A stretch of DNA of 64,000 bases from Egicoccus sp. AB-alg6-2 (GCF_041821025.1 NZ_JBGUAY010000002.1:124001-188000); one strand, 5' to 3'; positions 14,782 to 23,500 are shown, counted from the first letter of the stretch. The notes: a model not told the origin generated them from the sequence alone. A program made the numbers and translations.

Positions 14782-16139
14782 GCTACGACCGCGAGGAATG
14801 GCGGCGCCCCTGGCGCGGCGAGGACACCCCGCTGCCCCCGCAGGACGCGGCGCCCACGGCCTCGCCCGCGGCGCCGACGGCCTCACCGGCGGCCGGGTCG
14901 TCCGCCTTCGAGGGTCGTACCGTCACCCGACCCATCGCCCGCTACCCGCAGCCGCCCCCCTCGCAGTGGGACGAGGCCTCCTCGGGCCCCGGTTCGCCGG
15001 CCGGTTCGGTTCGCCCACCGGACACCACCGGGACGGTGGACGCCCCCGAGCGGCGTGGCCGGCGTGGCGGCACGCTGCTGGCGCTGCTGGCGGCCGTGCT
15101 CGGCGGCGTCATCGGCACGCTGGCGACGCTCGCCGTGATGCTGCCGGAAGCCGCGACCGGTGAGGGCCCGGTGTCCGCGCCCCCGATCGAGATCAACGGC
15201 GAGGCCGGGACGGTCGTGCCCGCGGTCGCCCAGGCCGTCACCCCCTCGGTGGTCAGCGTCGAGGTCCCCGGCGGCGCGGCGGCCATGGACCCCACCGGCG
15301 CCGGTGGGCTGGGCTCAGGGGTCATCTACCGCTCGGACGGCTACATCCTGACCAACCACCACGTCATCGATGGCGCCGGGACCGTCCGTGTCCGCCTCTC
15401 CAACGGTGACCTGCTCGAGGCCGAGGTCGTCGGCAGCGACGAACTCAACGACATCGCCGTCATCCGGGTCGAACGCACCGACCTGCCCCAGGTGAACCTG
15501 CGTCCCGACGACGAGCCGCTGCAGGTCGGCGAGACCGTCGTCGCCATCGGCTCGCCCTTCGGTCTCGCCGGATCGGTCACCGCCGGCATCGTCTCGGCGC
15601 TCAACCGCGAGCTGCGCGTCGACGGCGACGACGGCCCGCTGCTGATCCCGGCCGTCCTGCAGACCGACGCCGCGATCAACCCGGGCAACTCCGGCGGTGC
15701 GCTCGTCGACGCGCGCGGCCGGCTGATCGGCATCAACACCGCCATCCTCACCCGCACCGGCGCGAGCCAGGGGGTCGGGTTCGCCGTCTCCGCCGAGCAG
15801 GCGATCATGTCCGCGGACCAGCTCATCGAGCAGGGCTTCGTCGAGCACCCGCTGCTCGGCGTCTCCGGCCTCGACGTCTCACCCGAGGTCGCCGAGGAGT
15901 TCGGCCTGGACTCCTCGCGCGGCGCGATGGTCGACTCGGTCCAGGACGGCACCGGGGCGGCGGACGCCGGACTGCGTCCGGGCGACATCATCGTCGCCGT
16001 CGACGGCGAGGACCTCGCCACCATGTCCGAGCTCGTCGCCGAGGTGCGACGCCGCCAGCCGGGCGAGACGCTCACGCTGACGATCGTGCGGGACGGCGAG
16101 ACCATCGAGGCCGAGGTCACCCTCGGCGTGCGTGAGTAG
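14778..16139 (+). CDS. htrA: HtrA/DegP-like membrane-anchored serine protease
   Basis: A 453-residue protease-chaperone. The first 98 residues are Pro/Ala-rich and cytoplasmic, followed by a membrane helix (99-122), a trypsin-like domain with His195 (TNHHVI), Asp225 (NDIAVI) and Ser305 (NPGNSGGAL), and one PDZ domain near 345-440 (DSVQDGTGAADAGLRPGDII). It degrades or refolds damaged envelope proteins outside the membrane and in mycobacteria belongs to the SigE stress locus. GTG at 14778 overlaps the stop of the RseB-like gene (GTGA). A complete catalytic triad is present. Confidence 0.93.
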   Translation: MSYDREEWRRPWRGEDTPLPPQDAAPTASPAAPTASPAAGSSAFEGRTVTRPIARYPQPPPSQWDEASSGPGSPAGSVRPPDTTGTVDAPERRGRRGGTLLALLAAVLGGVIGTLATLAVMLPEAATGEGPVSAPPIEINGEAGTVVPAVAQAVTPSVVSVEVPGGAAAMDPTGAGGLGSGVIYRSDGYILTNHHVIDGAGTVRVRLSNGDLLEAEVVGSDELNDIAVIRVERTDLPQVNLRPDDEPLQVGETVVAIGSPFGLAGSVTAGIVSALNRELRVDGDDGPLLIPAVLQTDAAINPGNSGGALVDARGRLIGINTAILTRTGASQGVGFAVSAEQAIMSADQLIEQGFVEHPLLGVSGLDVSPEVAEEFGLDSSRGAMVDSVQDGTGAADAGLRPGDIIVAVDGEDLATMSELVAEVRRRQPGETLTLTIVRDGETIEAEVTLGVRE

Positions 16140-16141
16140 AC

Positions 16142-16489
16142 GTGCTCCCCGGACCGCAGGAACTGCTCGTCATCGCCGTCGTCGCGTTGCTCGTCTTCGG
16201 CCCCGACAAGTTGCCCGAGCTCGCGCGCAACGGCGCCCGACTGCTGGCGCGTTTCCGGACCGAGACCCAGCGCGGGCTCGAGGAGTTCAAGCGCGCCGCC
16301 GACATCGAGGACCTCGACCGCGAGCTGCGCGGCATCAGCCGCGAGCTCGACGAGACCCGGCGTGCCGTCACACGCCCCTTCGAGGACGCCGTCGGCACGG
16401 CCCGCCGGCCCGCAGCACGTGCGGGCGCGGCGGGGCCGACGCCGCGCGCCGACGACGACCCGCCCCCGTTCGACCCCGAGGCGACCTGA
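16142..16489 (+). CDS. tatB: Sec-independent (Tat) translocase subunit TatB
   Basis: The 115-residue protein has the TatA/B layout: a short N-terminal membrane helix (ELLVIAVVALLVF), the hinge FGPDKLPELARNGARL, then an amphipathic helix and a long acidic tail. The tail length and the ELARxxAR-type helix favour TatB over TatA. It starts at GTG 16142, three bases after the htrA stop, as in the mycobacterial sigE-rseA-htrA-tatB order. The TatB part helps recognise twin-arginine substrates; one candidate substrate, the sulfite-oxidase-family protein, is at 45029. Confidence 0.88.
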   Translation: MLPGPQELLVIAVVALLVFGPDKLPELARNGARLLARFRTETQRGLEEFKRAADIEDLDRELRGISRELDETRRAVTRPFEDAVGTARRPAARAGAAGPTPRADDDPPPFDPEAT

Positions 16490-17124
16490 TGCCGCCGACC
16501 GCCCCCCTTCCGACCCCGCCGGTGGGACGCCGGACGCAGACGGCCGCGCTGGTCGTCATCGGGCTGTCCTACGCCGCCGTGACGTCCGGCCGGTCCGCCG
16601 TCCTGGACCGTCGCGCCGCGAAGGCGCTGGCCTACCCGCTCGGCCACCGCGTCGACCGGCTCGTCGCGGCCGGGACCGACCTCGGTTCGGTCTACGGCCT
16701 GGCAGGGGTCGCCGGCGTGCTCGCCGCGACCGGACGGCGCCGGGCCGCGACCGACGTCGCGCTGGCGGGCCTGGCCGCCTGGGGCGCCGCGCAGGGGACG
16801 AAGCCGCTGGTCGGACGGGAACGGCCGTACGTGGTCGAGGGCGCGGACCGGCTCGTCGCGGTTCCGGCGGGGTCGTCGTGGCCCAGCGGCCACATCGCGG
16901 TCGCCGCGGCGATGGCCAGCGCGCTGGTGCCCCACGTCGGGCGGGGACGGCGGCGCTGGCTCCACCTCGGTGCGGCCGCCGTCGCCGTGTCGCGCTGCTA
17001 CGTCGGCGTGCACCACTTCACCGACGTGGTCGCCGGCTGGGGGGTCGGGGTGCTCGCCGAGGCCGCCACCCGTGGCACCAGGCGCGGCTGGGCGAGCCTG
17101 CGCCGTCGGGCTACGAGACGCTGA
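16489..17124 (+). CDS. PAP2-family membrane phosphatase
   Basis: A 211-residue membrane protein carrying all three phosphatidic-acid-phosphatase motifs: K105-X6-R112-P113 (KPLVGRERP), PSGH at 132-135, and S168-R-X5-H175-X3-D179 (SRCYVGVHHFTD). Members dephosphorylate lipid pyrophosphates or phosphatidic acid at the membrane face. ATG at 16489 overlaps the tatB stop (TGATG), so it is a member of the sigma-E operon here. That extends the mycobacterial arrangement by a lipid phosphatase, perhaps for undecaprenyl-pyrophosphate recycling under envelope stress (inference). The last 14 bases overlap the convergent mrp gene. Confidence 0.85.
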   Translation: MPPTAPLPTPPVGRRTQTAALVVIGLSYAAVTSGRSAVLDRRAAKALAYPLGHRVDRLVAAGTDLGSVYGLAGVAGVLAATGRRRAATDVALAGLAAWGAAQGTKPLVGRERPYVVEGADRLVAVPAGSSWPSGHIAVAAAMASALVPHVGRGRRRWLHLGAAAVAVSRCYVGVHHFTDVVAGWGVGVLAEAATRGTRRGWASLRRRATRR

Positions 17125-18226
17125 GCGGCAGGGATCGTCCGACGATCGAGTGCTTGCGGGCCGCGATCTGGCGCGCGACCTGCTGGATCGCAATGGACGC
17201 CGGCACGTCGGGGTTCGACAACACCAGCGGCAGGCCGGCGTCGCCACCCTCGCGCAGGCGCGGATCGATCGGGATGCGGCCGAGCAGCTCGGTGTCGAGC
17301 GCCTCGGCGAGCTCCTCGCCGCCACCGGCGCCGAACACGTCATGGCTCGAGCCGCAGTCGGGGCAGGTGAAGCTGGCCATGTTCTCGATCACGCCGGCCA
17401 CCTTCATGCCGGTCTGCTCGGTCGCCTTGCCGGCTCGCAGCGCCACCTTCTGGGCCGCCTGCTGCGGCGTGGTCACCACCACCATGTCGGCGTTGGGCAG
17501 CATCTGCGCCAGCGAGATGGCGATGTCACCGGTCCCCGGCGGCAGGTCGCACAGCAGGAAGTCGAGCTCGCCCCAGTGCACGTCGCCGAGGAACTGCTGC
17601 AGCGCGCGGTGCAGCATCGGGCCGCGCCAGATCACCGAACGGTCGGGATCGGTGAAGAACCCGATCGAGATCACCTTGCAGCCGTGGGCCTGCAAGGGCA
17701 TCACCATGCCCTCGAACGCGACCGGCTTGCCCGAGACGCCGAGCATCCGCGGGATCGAGTAGCCCCAGATGTCGGCGTCGAGCACGCCGACGTTGTGCCC
17801 CTGCTGGGCCAGCGCGACCGCGAGGTTGACCGTCACCGACGACTTGCCGACGCCGCCCTTGCCCGACGCGACCGCGATGACCTTGGTCGGCGAGTCGGCG
17901 GAGGCGAAGGCGATGTCCATCTGCGGGTTCGCGGCGCCGCGCTCCGCACGCAGGTTGGCCGACAGCTGCTGGCGCTCGTCGTCGGTCATGGACCCGAACG
18001 AGACCTGGACGTCGTCGACGTCGCGCAGTTGGCGCACGGCGTTGGTCACGTCGCGGGTGATGCGGTCCTTGAGCGGACATCCCGGCACCGTCAGCTTGAT
18101 GCGCACGCCGACGTTGCGGCCCTCGATCACCACCTCCTCGACCATGCCGAGTTCGGTGATGGGCTTGTCGATCTCGGGGTCGTCGACGGTCGCGAGGACC
18201 TCGAGGACCTGCTCCTTGGTGGGCAC
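17111..18226 (-). CDS. mrp: Mrp/ApbC-family iron-sulfur carrier ATPase
   Basis: The 371-residue protein has an N-terminal MIP18-like domain (residues 5-80, VDDPEIDKPITELG and VPGCPLKD) and a P-loop ATPase domain with the deviant Walker A SGKGGVGKSS at 121-130, DADIWGYSIPRML and CDLPPGTGD. A CXXC pair (FTCPDCGSS) near residue 287 holds the bridging 4Fe-4S cluster. It loads Fe-S clusters onto apo-proteins. GTG 18226. In mycobacteria mrp lies a few genes past the sigE-htrA-tatB block and on the opposite strand, just as here. Confidence 0.93.
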   Translation of the reverse strand: MPTKEQVLEVLATVDDPEIDKPITELGMVEEVVIEGRNVGVRIKLTVPGCPLKDRITRDVTNAVRQLRDVDDVQVSFGSMTDDERQQLSANLRAERGAANPQMDIAFASADSPTKVIAVASGKGGVGKSSVTVNLAVALAQQGHNVGVLDADIWGYSIPRMLGVSGKPVAFEGMVMPLQAHGCKVISIGFFTDPDRSVIWRGPMLHRALQQFLGDVHWGELDFLLCDLPPGTGDIAISLAQMLPNADMVVVTTPQQAAQKVALRAGKATEQTGMKVAGVIENMASFTCPDCGSSHDVFGAGGGEELAEALDTELLGRIPIDPRLREGGDAGLPLVLSNPDVPASIAIQQVARQIAARKHSIVGRSLPLSVS

Positions 18227-18305
18227 GCCGGACCTTTGTCGTCGCTGGTGTCGTGGCTGGGATCGTCGGAGACGGGCCGCGCCGTGACGTGGTACCCGTC
18301 GCCGA

Positions 18306-20084
18306 TCAGGGTACCGGCGCTCCCGCCCTCGCCGATCGAGCGCCCTGTGGCGCGCCGGTCGGCTCCGGGGTCACCCGCAGCACCTCGGCGAAGGTGATCT
18401 CGCCGCGCCACGCCCGTTGCAGGCCGTCCTCGCGCAGCGACCGCAGCCCCTCGCTGCGGGCGAGCCGGGCGATCTCGGACTCGTCGGCCGCGTGGCCGAG
18501 CAGCTGGCGCATCGCCGGGGTCATCGACAGCAGCTCGGTCACCGAGACGCGGCCGAGTTCGCCGCTGTACTCGCAGACCACGCAGCCGGCCCCCCGCAGC
18601 GGGGTCGAGCCACGCAGCGCCTCGCGGCTGACGCTGAGTCGCCGCAGGACCTCGTCGGTCGGCTCGTCGGGGACGGCGCACCCGGTGCAGACCTTGCGGG
18701 CGAGACGCTGACTCAACACCATCAGCAACGACGAGCACACCAGGAACCGGTCCGCCCCCAGGTCGATCAGGCGCGCGACGGAGCTGGCGGCGTCGTTGGT
18801 GTGCAACGTGGCGAGGACGAGGTGGCCGGTGGTCGCCGCCTCCACCGCGAGCTGGGCCGTCTCGTGGTCGCGGATCTCGCCGACGAGGACCACGTCGGGG
18901 TCCTGGCGCAGGATGTGGCGCAGCCCCTTCGCGAACGTGAAGCCGATGCGCGGCTCGACCTGCGTCTGGTTGACGCCGGGCAGCTCGTACTCGATCGGAT
19001 CCTCGAGCGTGACCACGTTGCGGGTCTCGTCGGCGATGGCCGCCAGGCCGGCGTACAGCGTCGTCGTCTTGCCCGACCCCGTCGGGCCGGTGACCAGCAC
19101 CAGCCCCTGGGGGCGCCACAACGCGTCGACGAAGTCCGCCCGCACGTCGGGCTGCATCCCGAGCTCGCCGATGGTCACCCGGTCGCTGCCGCGCGCGAGC
19201 AGGCGCAGCACGACCTTCTCGCCGTACATGGTCGGCATCGTGGCGATACGGACGTCCACGCCGCCGGCCGCCGAGTGCAGCATCGCGCGTCCGTCCTGGG
19301 GCAGGCGCCGCTCGGCGATGTCGAGCTGGGCCATGATCTTGATGCGCGAGACCACCTGCGCACGAAGCTGCTGGGGCACGCGGGTCACGTCGCGCAGCAG
19401 GCCGTCCACGCGCATCCGGACCCGCAGCCCGTCGGCGTCTGGCTCGAGGTGGAGGTCGCTGGCGCGGCTGATCACGGCGTCGGAGACGAGCGCCTCCACG
19501 AACTGCACGACCGGGCTGTCGTCGGCCGGCACGTCGTTTGCCAGGGCCGCCTCGCCCGGGCCGTCCGCCTGGTCGCGCAGCGAGGTCTCACCCCGGTAGG
19601 CGCGTCGCCGTGCGAGGCGTAGCGCCGTGGTCGGCGCGATGACGGCGCGGACGTGCCGTGCCCGGGTCAGGATGCGAAGGTCGTCGAGGCGGTCGAGGGC
19701 GGGGTCCGACGTCGCGACCGTCAGCAGGCCGTCCTCGATGGTCAGCGGCAGCAGCTCGAGCCGGTCGGCGAGCTCCACCGGCACCAGGTCCAGCGCCGCC
19801 TGGTCGGGGCGCGTCACGGCGATGTCGACCCGGGGCAGCCGCAGCCGGCGGGCCACGGCGTCGGCGACGTCCATCTCGCTGCAGAACCCGAGCCGGACCA
19901 CGGTCTCGCCGAGCCGCTCGTTCGGTGCCTTGCGCTGCAGCGCCTCGTCGACCTCGCCGGGCGTCAGCGCGCCCGCCTCGACGAGCGCCTCACCGATGCG
20001 CAACGGGCGCGCCTGCGCGCCGTCGGTGCCCTCCACGGCGTCGGCCGTGTCGGCGCGCGGTGCGAGCGGCTGGTCGGCGAACAT
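18306..20084 (-). CDS. PilB/GspE-type secretion ATPase
   Basis: The 592-residue protein has a type II secretion E N-terminal (MshEN-like) domain at about 28-170 (LRIGEALVEAGALTPGEVDEAL), then the GspE core: VQFVEALVSDAVISRASDLHLEP, DIAERRLPQDGR, Walker A GPTGSGKTT near 335, the Asp box DPIEYELPGVNQ, and LVGEIRDHETAQ with the Walker B Glu. A CTGC...CVVC tetracysteine zinc site is in the C-terminal part. It powers type IV pilus or secretion-pseudopilus assembly. ATG 20084 has GGGAG closely upstream. No pilin, PilC or PilT gene lies in the window beside it, so the machine it serves is encoded elsewhere. Confidence 0.88.
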   Translation of the reverse strand: MFADQPLAPRADTADAVEGTDGAQARPLRIGEALVEAGALTPGEVDEALQRKAPNERLGETVVRLGFCSEMDVADAVARRLRLPRVDIAVTRPDQAALDLVPVELADRLELLPLTIEDGLLTVATSDPALDRLDDLRILTRARHVRAVIAPTTALRLARRRAYRGETSLRDQADGPGEAALANDVPADDSPVVQFVEALVSDAVISRASDLHLEPDADGLRVRMRVDGLLRDVTRVPQQLRAQVVSRIKIMAQLDIAERRLPQDGRAMLHSAAGGVDVRIATMPTMYGEKVVLRLLARGSDRVTIGELGMQPDVRADFVDALWRPQGLVLVTGPTGSGKTTTLYAGLAAIADETRNVVTLEDPIEYELPGVNQTQVEPRIGFTFAKGLRHILRQDPDVVLVGEIRDHETAQLAVEAATTGHLVLATLHTNDAASSVARLIDLGADRFLVCSSLLMVLSQRLARKVCTGCAVPDEPTDEVLRRLSVSREALRGSTPLRGAGCVVCEYSGELGRVSVTELLSMTPAMRQLLGHAADESEIARLARSEGLRSLREDGLQRAWRGEITFAEVLRVTPEPTGAPQGARSARAGAPVP

Positions 20085-20170
20085 GCGACTCCCATCGAGG
20101 TCGATCTGCGCAGGGACCCGTCGGCCGTCCGCGGCGCCGATGAAGGGCCGGGCGCCCACGAGGACGCGAC

Positions 20171-20176
20171 TACAGT
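20171..20176 (+). promoter_or_regulatory. -10 candidate for the LppM-like lipoprotein gene
   Basis: TACAGT lies 40 bases before the GTG at 20217. It also overlaps an alternative in-frame GTG (20175) used if the protein were longer, so one reading excludes the other; this favours the 20217 start. Confidence 0.35.
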
Positions 20177-20216
20177 GCGCCCGCTCACCTCCCGCCGAGC
20201 TCTGGTCGCTGCTTCC

Positions 20217-21023
20217 GTGTTCCCCGTCTCGTTCCTGGCGCGGCTGCGCCGGTCCTCCCTCCTCCCGGCCCTCGTCCCGGCGTTGCTCGCCCTCGTCCTG
20301 GGCGGCTGCCGCCTCGGGGTCACCGGCGAGATGGCCGTCGAACGCGACGGGTCCGGGACGGCCGCCCTGGAACTGTCGCTCGACGCCGACGCGGTCGCCC
20401 GCCTCGACGAACTGGCCCTCGACCCGTTCGCCGAGCTGTCCGCGGCGGCCGTCGGCGTGCCGGCGTGGACCGTGACGCGGGCCGCGGACGAGGACGAGGA
20501 CGGCGGGATGCGCGTGCGGCTGGCCACGGAGGTCGCCGACCCCGACGCACTCACCGACGCCTTCCGTGACCTGGTCGCCGACCTCGCACCCGAGGACCCG
20601 GCGCTGCTGGTCGACCTCGATCTCGAGGTGGCGTCCGACGGTGGCGTCCGCCTCGACGGCACCGTCGGCCTACGGCCACCCGCGACCTCGGGAGCCGTGC
20701 AGGACGGCGAACCGATCGGCCCGGCGGGTGGCGAGCTCGCCGCACTGGTCGAGGAGGCGGTCCGAGCGCGGTTCGTCGTCACGCTCCCCGGCCCGCTCGC
20801 GAACCACGACGCCGACCGCGTCGAGGCCGGCGGTCTGCTCGGCGAGGTTCTCGCCGCCGGGCCGTCGACGCTCGAGTGGGAGGTCCCCGTCGGCGCCGAG
20901 CGCACCGTCACCGCGCGCTCGGACGCGCCGCCCCTGCTCGACCCGCTGCTGGTGGCGGGCCTGGCCGCGGCACTCGTCGTGGTCCTGCTCGCGACGGTGT
21001 GGTGGTGGCGTCGCCGACGCTGA
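20217..21023 (+). CDS. LppM-like lipoprotein with C-terminal membrane helix
   Basis: A 268-residue protein with a lipoprotein signal peptide ending in LGGC (Cys at about residue 31), then a domain starting VTGEMAVERDGSGTAALELSLD, typical of the actinobacterial LppM (DUF3153) family, and a single membrane helix near 240-260 followed by WWWRRRR. M. tuberculosis LppM is a surface lipoprotein linked to phagosome handling, but the molecular role is unclear. Several in-frame GTG codons exist upstream (20175 is one); 20217 is preferred because it gives a normal signal peptide. Confidence 0.65.
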   Translation: MFPVSFLARLRRSSLLPALVPALLALVLGGCRLGVTGEMAVERDGSGTAALELSLDADAVARLDELALDPFAELSAAAVGVPAWTVTRAADEDEDGGMRVRLATEVADPDALTDAFRDLVADLAPEDPALLVDLDLEVASDGGVRLDGTVGLRPPATSGAVQDGEPIGPAGGELAALVEEAVRARFVVTLPGPLANHDADRVEAGGLLGEVLAAGPSTLEWEVPVGAERTVTARSDAPPLLDPLLVAGLAAALVVVLLATVWWWRRRR

Positions 21024-21048
21024 ATCCGCGCCCCGGGGAGGTGACGCG

Positions 21049-21822
21049 TCAGCCGCGTGGCGAGAGCTCCACGACCGTGCATTGCGCCCGCCAGCGTTCG
21101 AGGGCGGCCTCGCCGTCGGGCAGGTTCAACCGGGTGCCGAGCCCGAGGGCGGCGATCTTGTCGAACTCGTCCGCGTCGGTGACGACCCGCACGTCACAGG
21201 TCAGCTCGCCGATGGCGGCCTTGATGTCCTTCGACTTGACCACGACCGTGACCACGTCGTTGTCCTCGAGGTGGGGGAGCGCCTGCTCGGTCTCGCCCTT
21301 GACGACGAACAGCTTGCTGCCCTGCTGCACGTACCACGCCGGCCGCGACAGCGTGGTGCCGTCGGGCTGGGGGATACGGATCCAGCAGATCGAGCCCTTC
21401 TTGAGCGCCGTCTCGGCCGCCTCGAGCAGCACGCCGGCGCTGGTCACCGACTCGGGCGCGTCGATGAAGACGGGGACGCGGCCCGCGATCTGCCCGTCGA
21501 GGTAGAACACGAGCGTGTGCTCACCGTTGGAGGTGATCGGGATCCGCTCGTCCACCTGGCGCCGGAAGAGGTCCTCGAACATCGCGCCGCGCAGTTCGAC
21601 GTAGCGCGGGTGCGACTCCCAGATGACGGTGCCGTCCGGGTCGACGAGGACCAGCACCTCCTCGTAGGTGCCCTGCGAGCCCTTGTACACCCGGTGGATG
21701 CCGAAGGGCTGCGAGGTGCCGGGCAGTTCGCCGAGCACCCGGATCACCGGATCGGCGAGGCCGGTGGACTCGTGCTTCTCGATGTCGTACGCCATGGCGG
21801 ACATCAGCTGGACCCGAGCCAT
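21049..21822 (-). CDS. conserved hypothetical protein, possible split-barrel domain
   Basis: The 257-residue soluble protein begins MARVQLMSAMAYDIEKHEST and has no signal or membrane segment. The first half contains HPRYVELRGAMFEDLFRRQV and HTLVFYLDGQIAGRVPVF; the second half, SRPAWYVQQGSKLFVVKGETEQALPHLEDND, resembles the flavin- or heme-binding split barrel seen in pyridoxamine-phosphate-oxidase-like proteins, but key flavin residues cannot be confirmed. AGAGGGG precedes the ATG at 21822. It may be redox-related since it lies next to the flavocytochrome, but each has its own promoter region. Function unknown. Confidence 0.6.
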   Translation of the reverse strand: MARVQLMSAMAYDIEKHESTGLADPVIRVLGELPGTSQPFGIHRVYKGSQGTYEEVLVLVDPDGTVIWESHPRYVELRGAMFEDLFRRQVDERIPITSNGEHTLVFYLDGQIAGRVPVFIDAPESVTSAGVLLEAAETALKKGSICWIRIPQPDGTTLSRPAWYVQQGSKLFVVKGETEQALPHLEDNDVVTVVVKSKDIKAAIGELTCDVRVVTDADEFDKIAALGLGTRLNLPDGEAALERWRAQCTVVELSPRG

Positions 21823-21903
21823 CTGCCCCTCTTCAGCGAATCTGCGGCACGTCGACGGTTTCGCCCGCAGGACGCGTTCGGTGCGCGCGTGCGAGGCGTG
21901 CGG

Positions 21904-21909
21904 ATCATA
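21904..21909 (-). promoter_or_regulatory. -10 candidate for the conserved hypothetical at 21049
   Basis: TATGAT on the minus strand is the closest match to the bacterial consensus in this region. It would give a leader of about 75 bases. Confidence 0.45.
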
Positions 21910-21959
21910 GCCGTGCGCGACCCCGGTCCCCGAAGCGTGGGGTCGCCGAGGGCGTTCGC

Positions 21960-22049
21960 TCAGCTCTGGAAGGCCGCGAAGGCAACGCTGGCGAGCAGCA
22001 GCACCGTCGTGATGCCGATGACGAGACGGTCGGTGGCGCGGTGGCGCAC
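21960..22049 (-). CDS. 29-aa single-pass membrane peptide
   Basis: Starting at GTG 22049, with AGAGGA seven bases upstream, a 29-residue peptide (VRHRATDRLVIGITTVLLLA then SVAFAAFQS) is read before a TGA. It has a basic N-terminus and one membrane helix. It begins 41 bases after the stop of the flavocytochrome gene on the same strand, so it is probably the second gene of that operon. Very small membrane subunits of this kind are known to stabilise heme membrane enzymes such as cytochrome bd (CydX); here that role is only an inference. Confidence 0.55.
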   Translation of the reverse strand: MRHRATDRLVIGITTVLLLASVAFAAFQS

Positions 22050-22090
22050 GGTCGGTTCCTCTCGGGGGCGGTGGCGGGGGACGGCTCGGG

Positions 22091-23413
22091 TCAGGCCAGC
22101 TCGAAGCGCTCGACCTGGATCTGGGTCATCGGCACGCCCAGCGACTCGAGCGCCGCCTCGACCGCGTCGAGCATCGGCGGCGGCCCACACACGAAGTACT
22201 GGTAGCGGACCCGTTGCCGTTCGGGTGCCACCCGGTCGAGCAGGTCGGCGTCGGGCAGACCGGCCTCGCCGTCCCAGCCCTCGGGCGGATCCTCGAGCAC
22301 CACGACCAGGTCGAGCTCGAGCTGCCGCTGGAGCGATTCGAGGCGTTCGAGCCCCGTGAGCTCGTCCAGGTTCGGTCCGGCGTAGACCAGCGTCACCGGG
22401 CGCCGGTCGCCACGCGCGGCGAGGGTCTCGAGGATGCCGATGAACGGCGTGATGCCCACGCCGCCCGCGACGAAGACGAAGCCGGGCGCCTCGTTGCGAT
22501 CGGGGGAGAAGACCCCGTACGGGCCGTCGACGTACGCCCGTGTGCCGGGCTGGATGGACCCCGCCCGGCCACTCCAGTCGCCGAGCGCCTTGACGGTGAA
22601 ACGGACGTGCCCGTCGTCGCGCTCGGTCGAGCTCGACAGCGAGAACGGATGTTCCTCGGCGGAGAACGGGCTGCCGTCGACGATCAGCCACGCGTACTGG
22701 CCCGGGAGCGCGGTGAGTCCGTCGTGGCCGACCGGACGCAACTCGATGGTCCACGCCTCGCCGCGTTCGGGTTCCACGCGCACGACCTCCCAGGGCCGCC
22801 GCAGCTGGCGGATGGGCTTGACGATGCGCACCCAGCCGAGCACCCCGACCAGTGCCGCCGACATCGCCACCCACAGCAGCTGTTTCCACACGGTGGAGAC
22901 GTAGTAGCCCACCAGCTGCACGTGCACCAGCGCGGTGGCCACGATGACCACGGCGAGCACGCCGTGCGCGATCTTCCAGACCTCGTAGCTCAGTCGCAGC
23001 CGGGTGCGGTGGATGCTGGTGACCACCAGCGCGATCAGTGCGACCAGCGACGCGAGCCCGAACCGCGCCCGCCACGGAGCGTCCCAGAAGCGCAGCAGGG
23101 CGATCGTTGCCGGGTCGGTGACGAACAGCAGCAGCGGATGGGCCAGGACGAAGATGAACGCCACGAGCGAGATCAGGCGGTGGAACCGGATCACCACGTC
23201 CATGCCGTAGGGGGCCGCCACCGTCCCGAACCGGGCCGTGATGGCGAACTGCAGGCCCAGCATCGACAGGCCGACGAAGCCGAGGGCGACCGACAGCTCG
23301 GTGACGAAGTCCCGGCCCGGCGGCGTCTCGCCGAGCAGTGCGAACGCGAGCGGTGCGACCGACACCAGCACGTACAGCTGGATCCACAGGAACCCGCGCA
23401 GGAACTGCGGCAC
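22091..23413 (-). CDS. ferric-reductase/NADPH-oxidase-like flavocytochrome
   Basis: The 440-residue protein has six membrane helices and then a cytoplasmic reductase. Two histidine pairs, each spaced H-X13-H, lie in helices RFHRLISLVAFIFVLAH and KIAHGVLAVVIVATALVH and would hold two stacked hemes as in NOX/FRE enzymes. The reductase has HPFSLSSS (FAD), FVAGGVGITPFIG (NAD(P)H) and CGPPPMLDAVE. It passes electrons from NAD(P)H across the membrane, to O2 or ferric iron. GTG 23413 is chosen since GAAGGAAGG lies just upstream; a longer in-frame start (23437) would include that ribosome site. A tiny membrane peptide follows. Confidence 0.85.
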   Translation of the reverse strand: MPQFLRGFLWIQLYVLVSVAPLAFALLGETPPGRDFVTELSVALGFVGLSMLGLQFAITARFGTVAAPYGMDVVIRFHRLISLVAFIFVLAHPLLLFVTDPATIALLRFWDAPWRARFGLASLVALIALVVTSIHRTRLRLSYEVWKIAHGVLAVVIVATALVHVQLVGYYVSTVWKQLLWVAMSAALVGVLGWVRIVKPIRQLRRPWEVVRVEPERGEAWTIELRPVGHDGLTALPGQYAWLIVDGSPFSAEEHPFSLSSSTERDDGHVRFTVKALGDWSGRAGSIQPGTRAYVDGPYGVFSPDRNEAPGFVFVAGGVGITPFIGILETLAARGDRRPVTLVYAGPNLDELTGLERLESLQRQLELDLVVVLEDPPEGWDGEAGLPDADLLDRVAPERQRVRYQYFVCGPPPMLDAVEAALESLGVPMTQIQVERFELA

Positions 23414-23500
23414 GACGGACCTTCCTTCGCCGGCCACGAGCCAACCCGTCCCCGTCGGCGGGTGCGCGGCCCGACGGCCGACCTTCGTCCCTGGCTTCGC

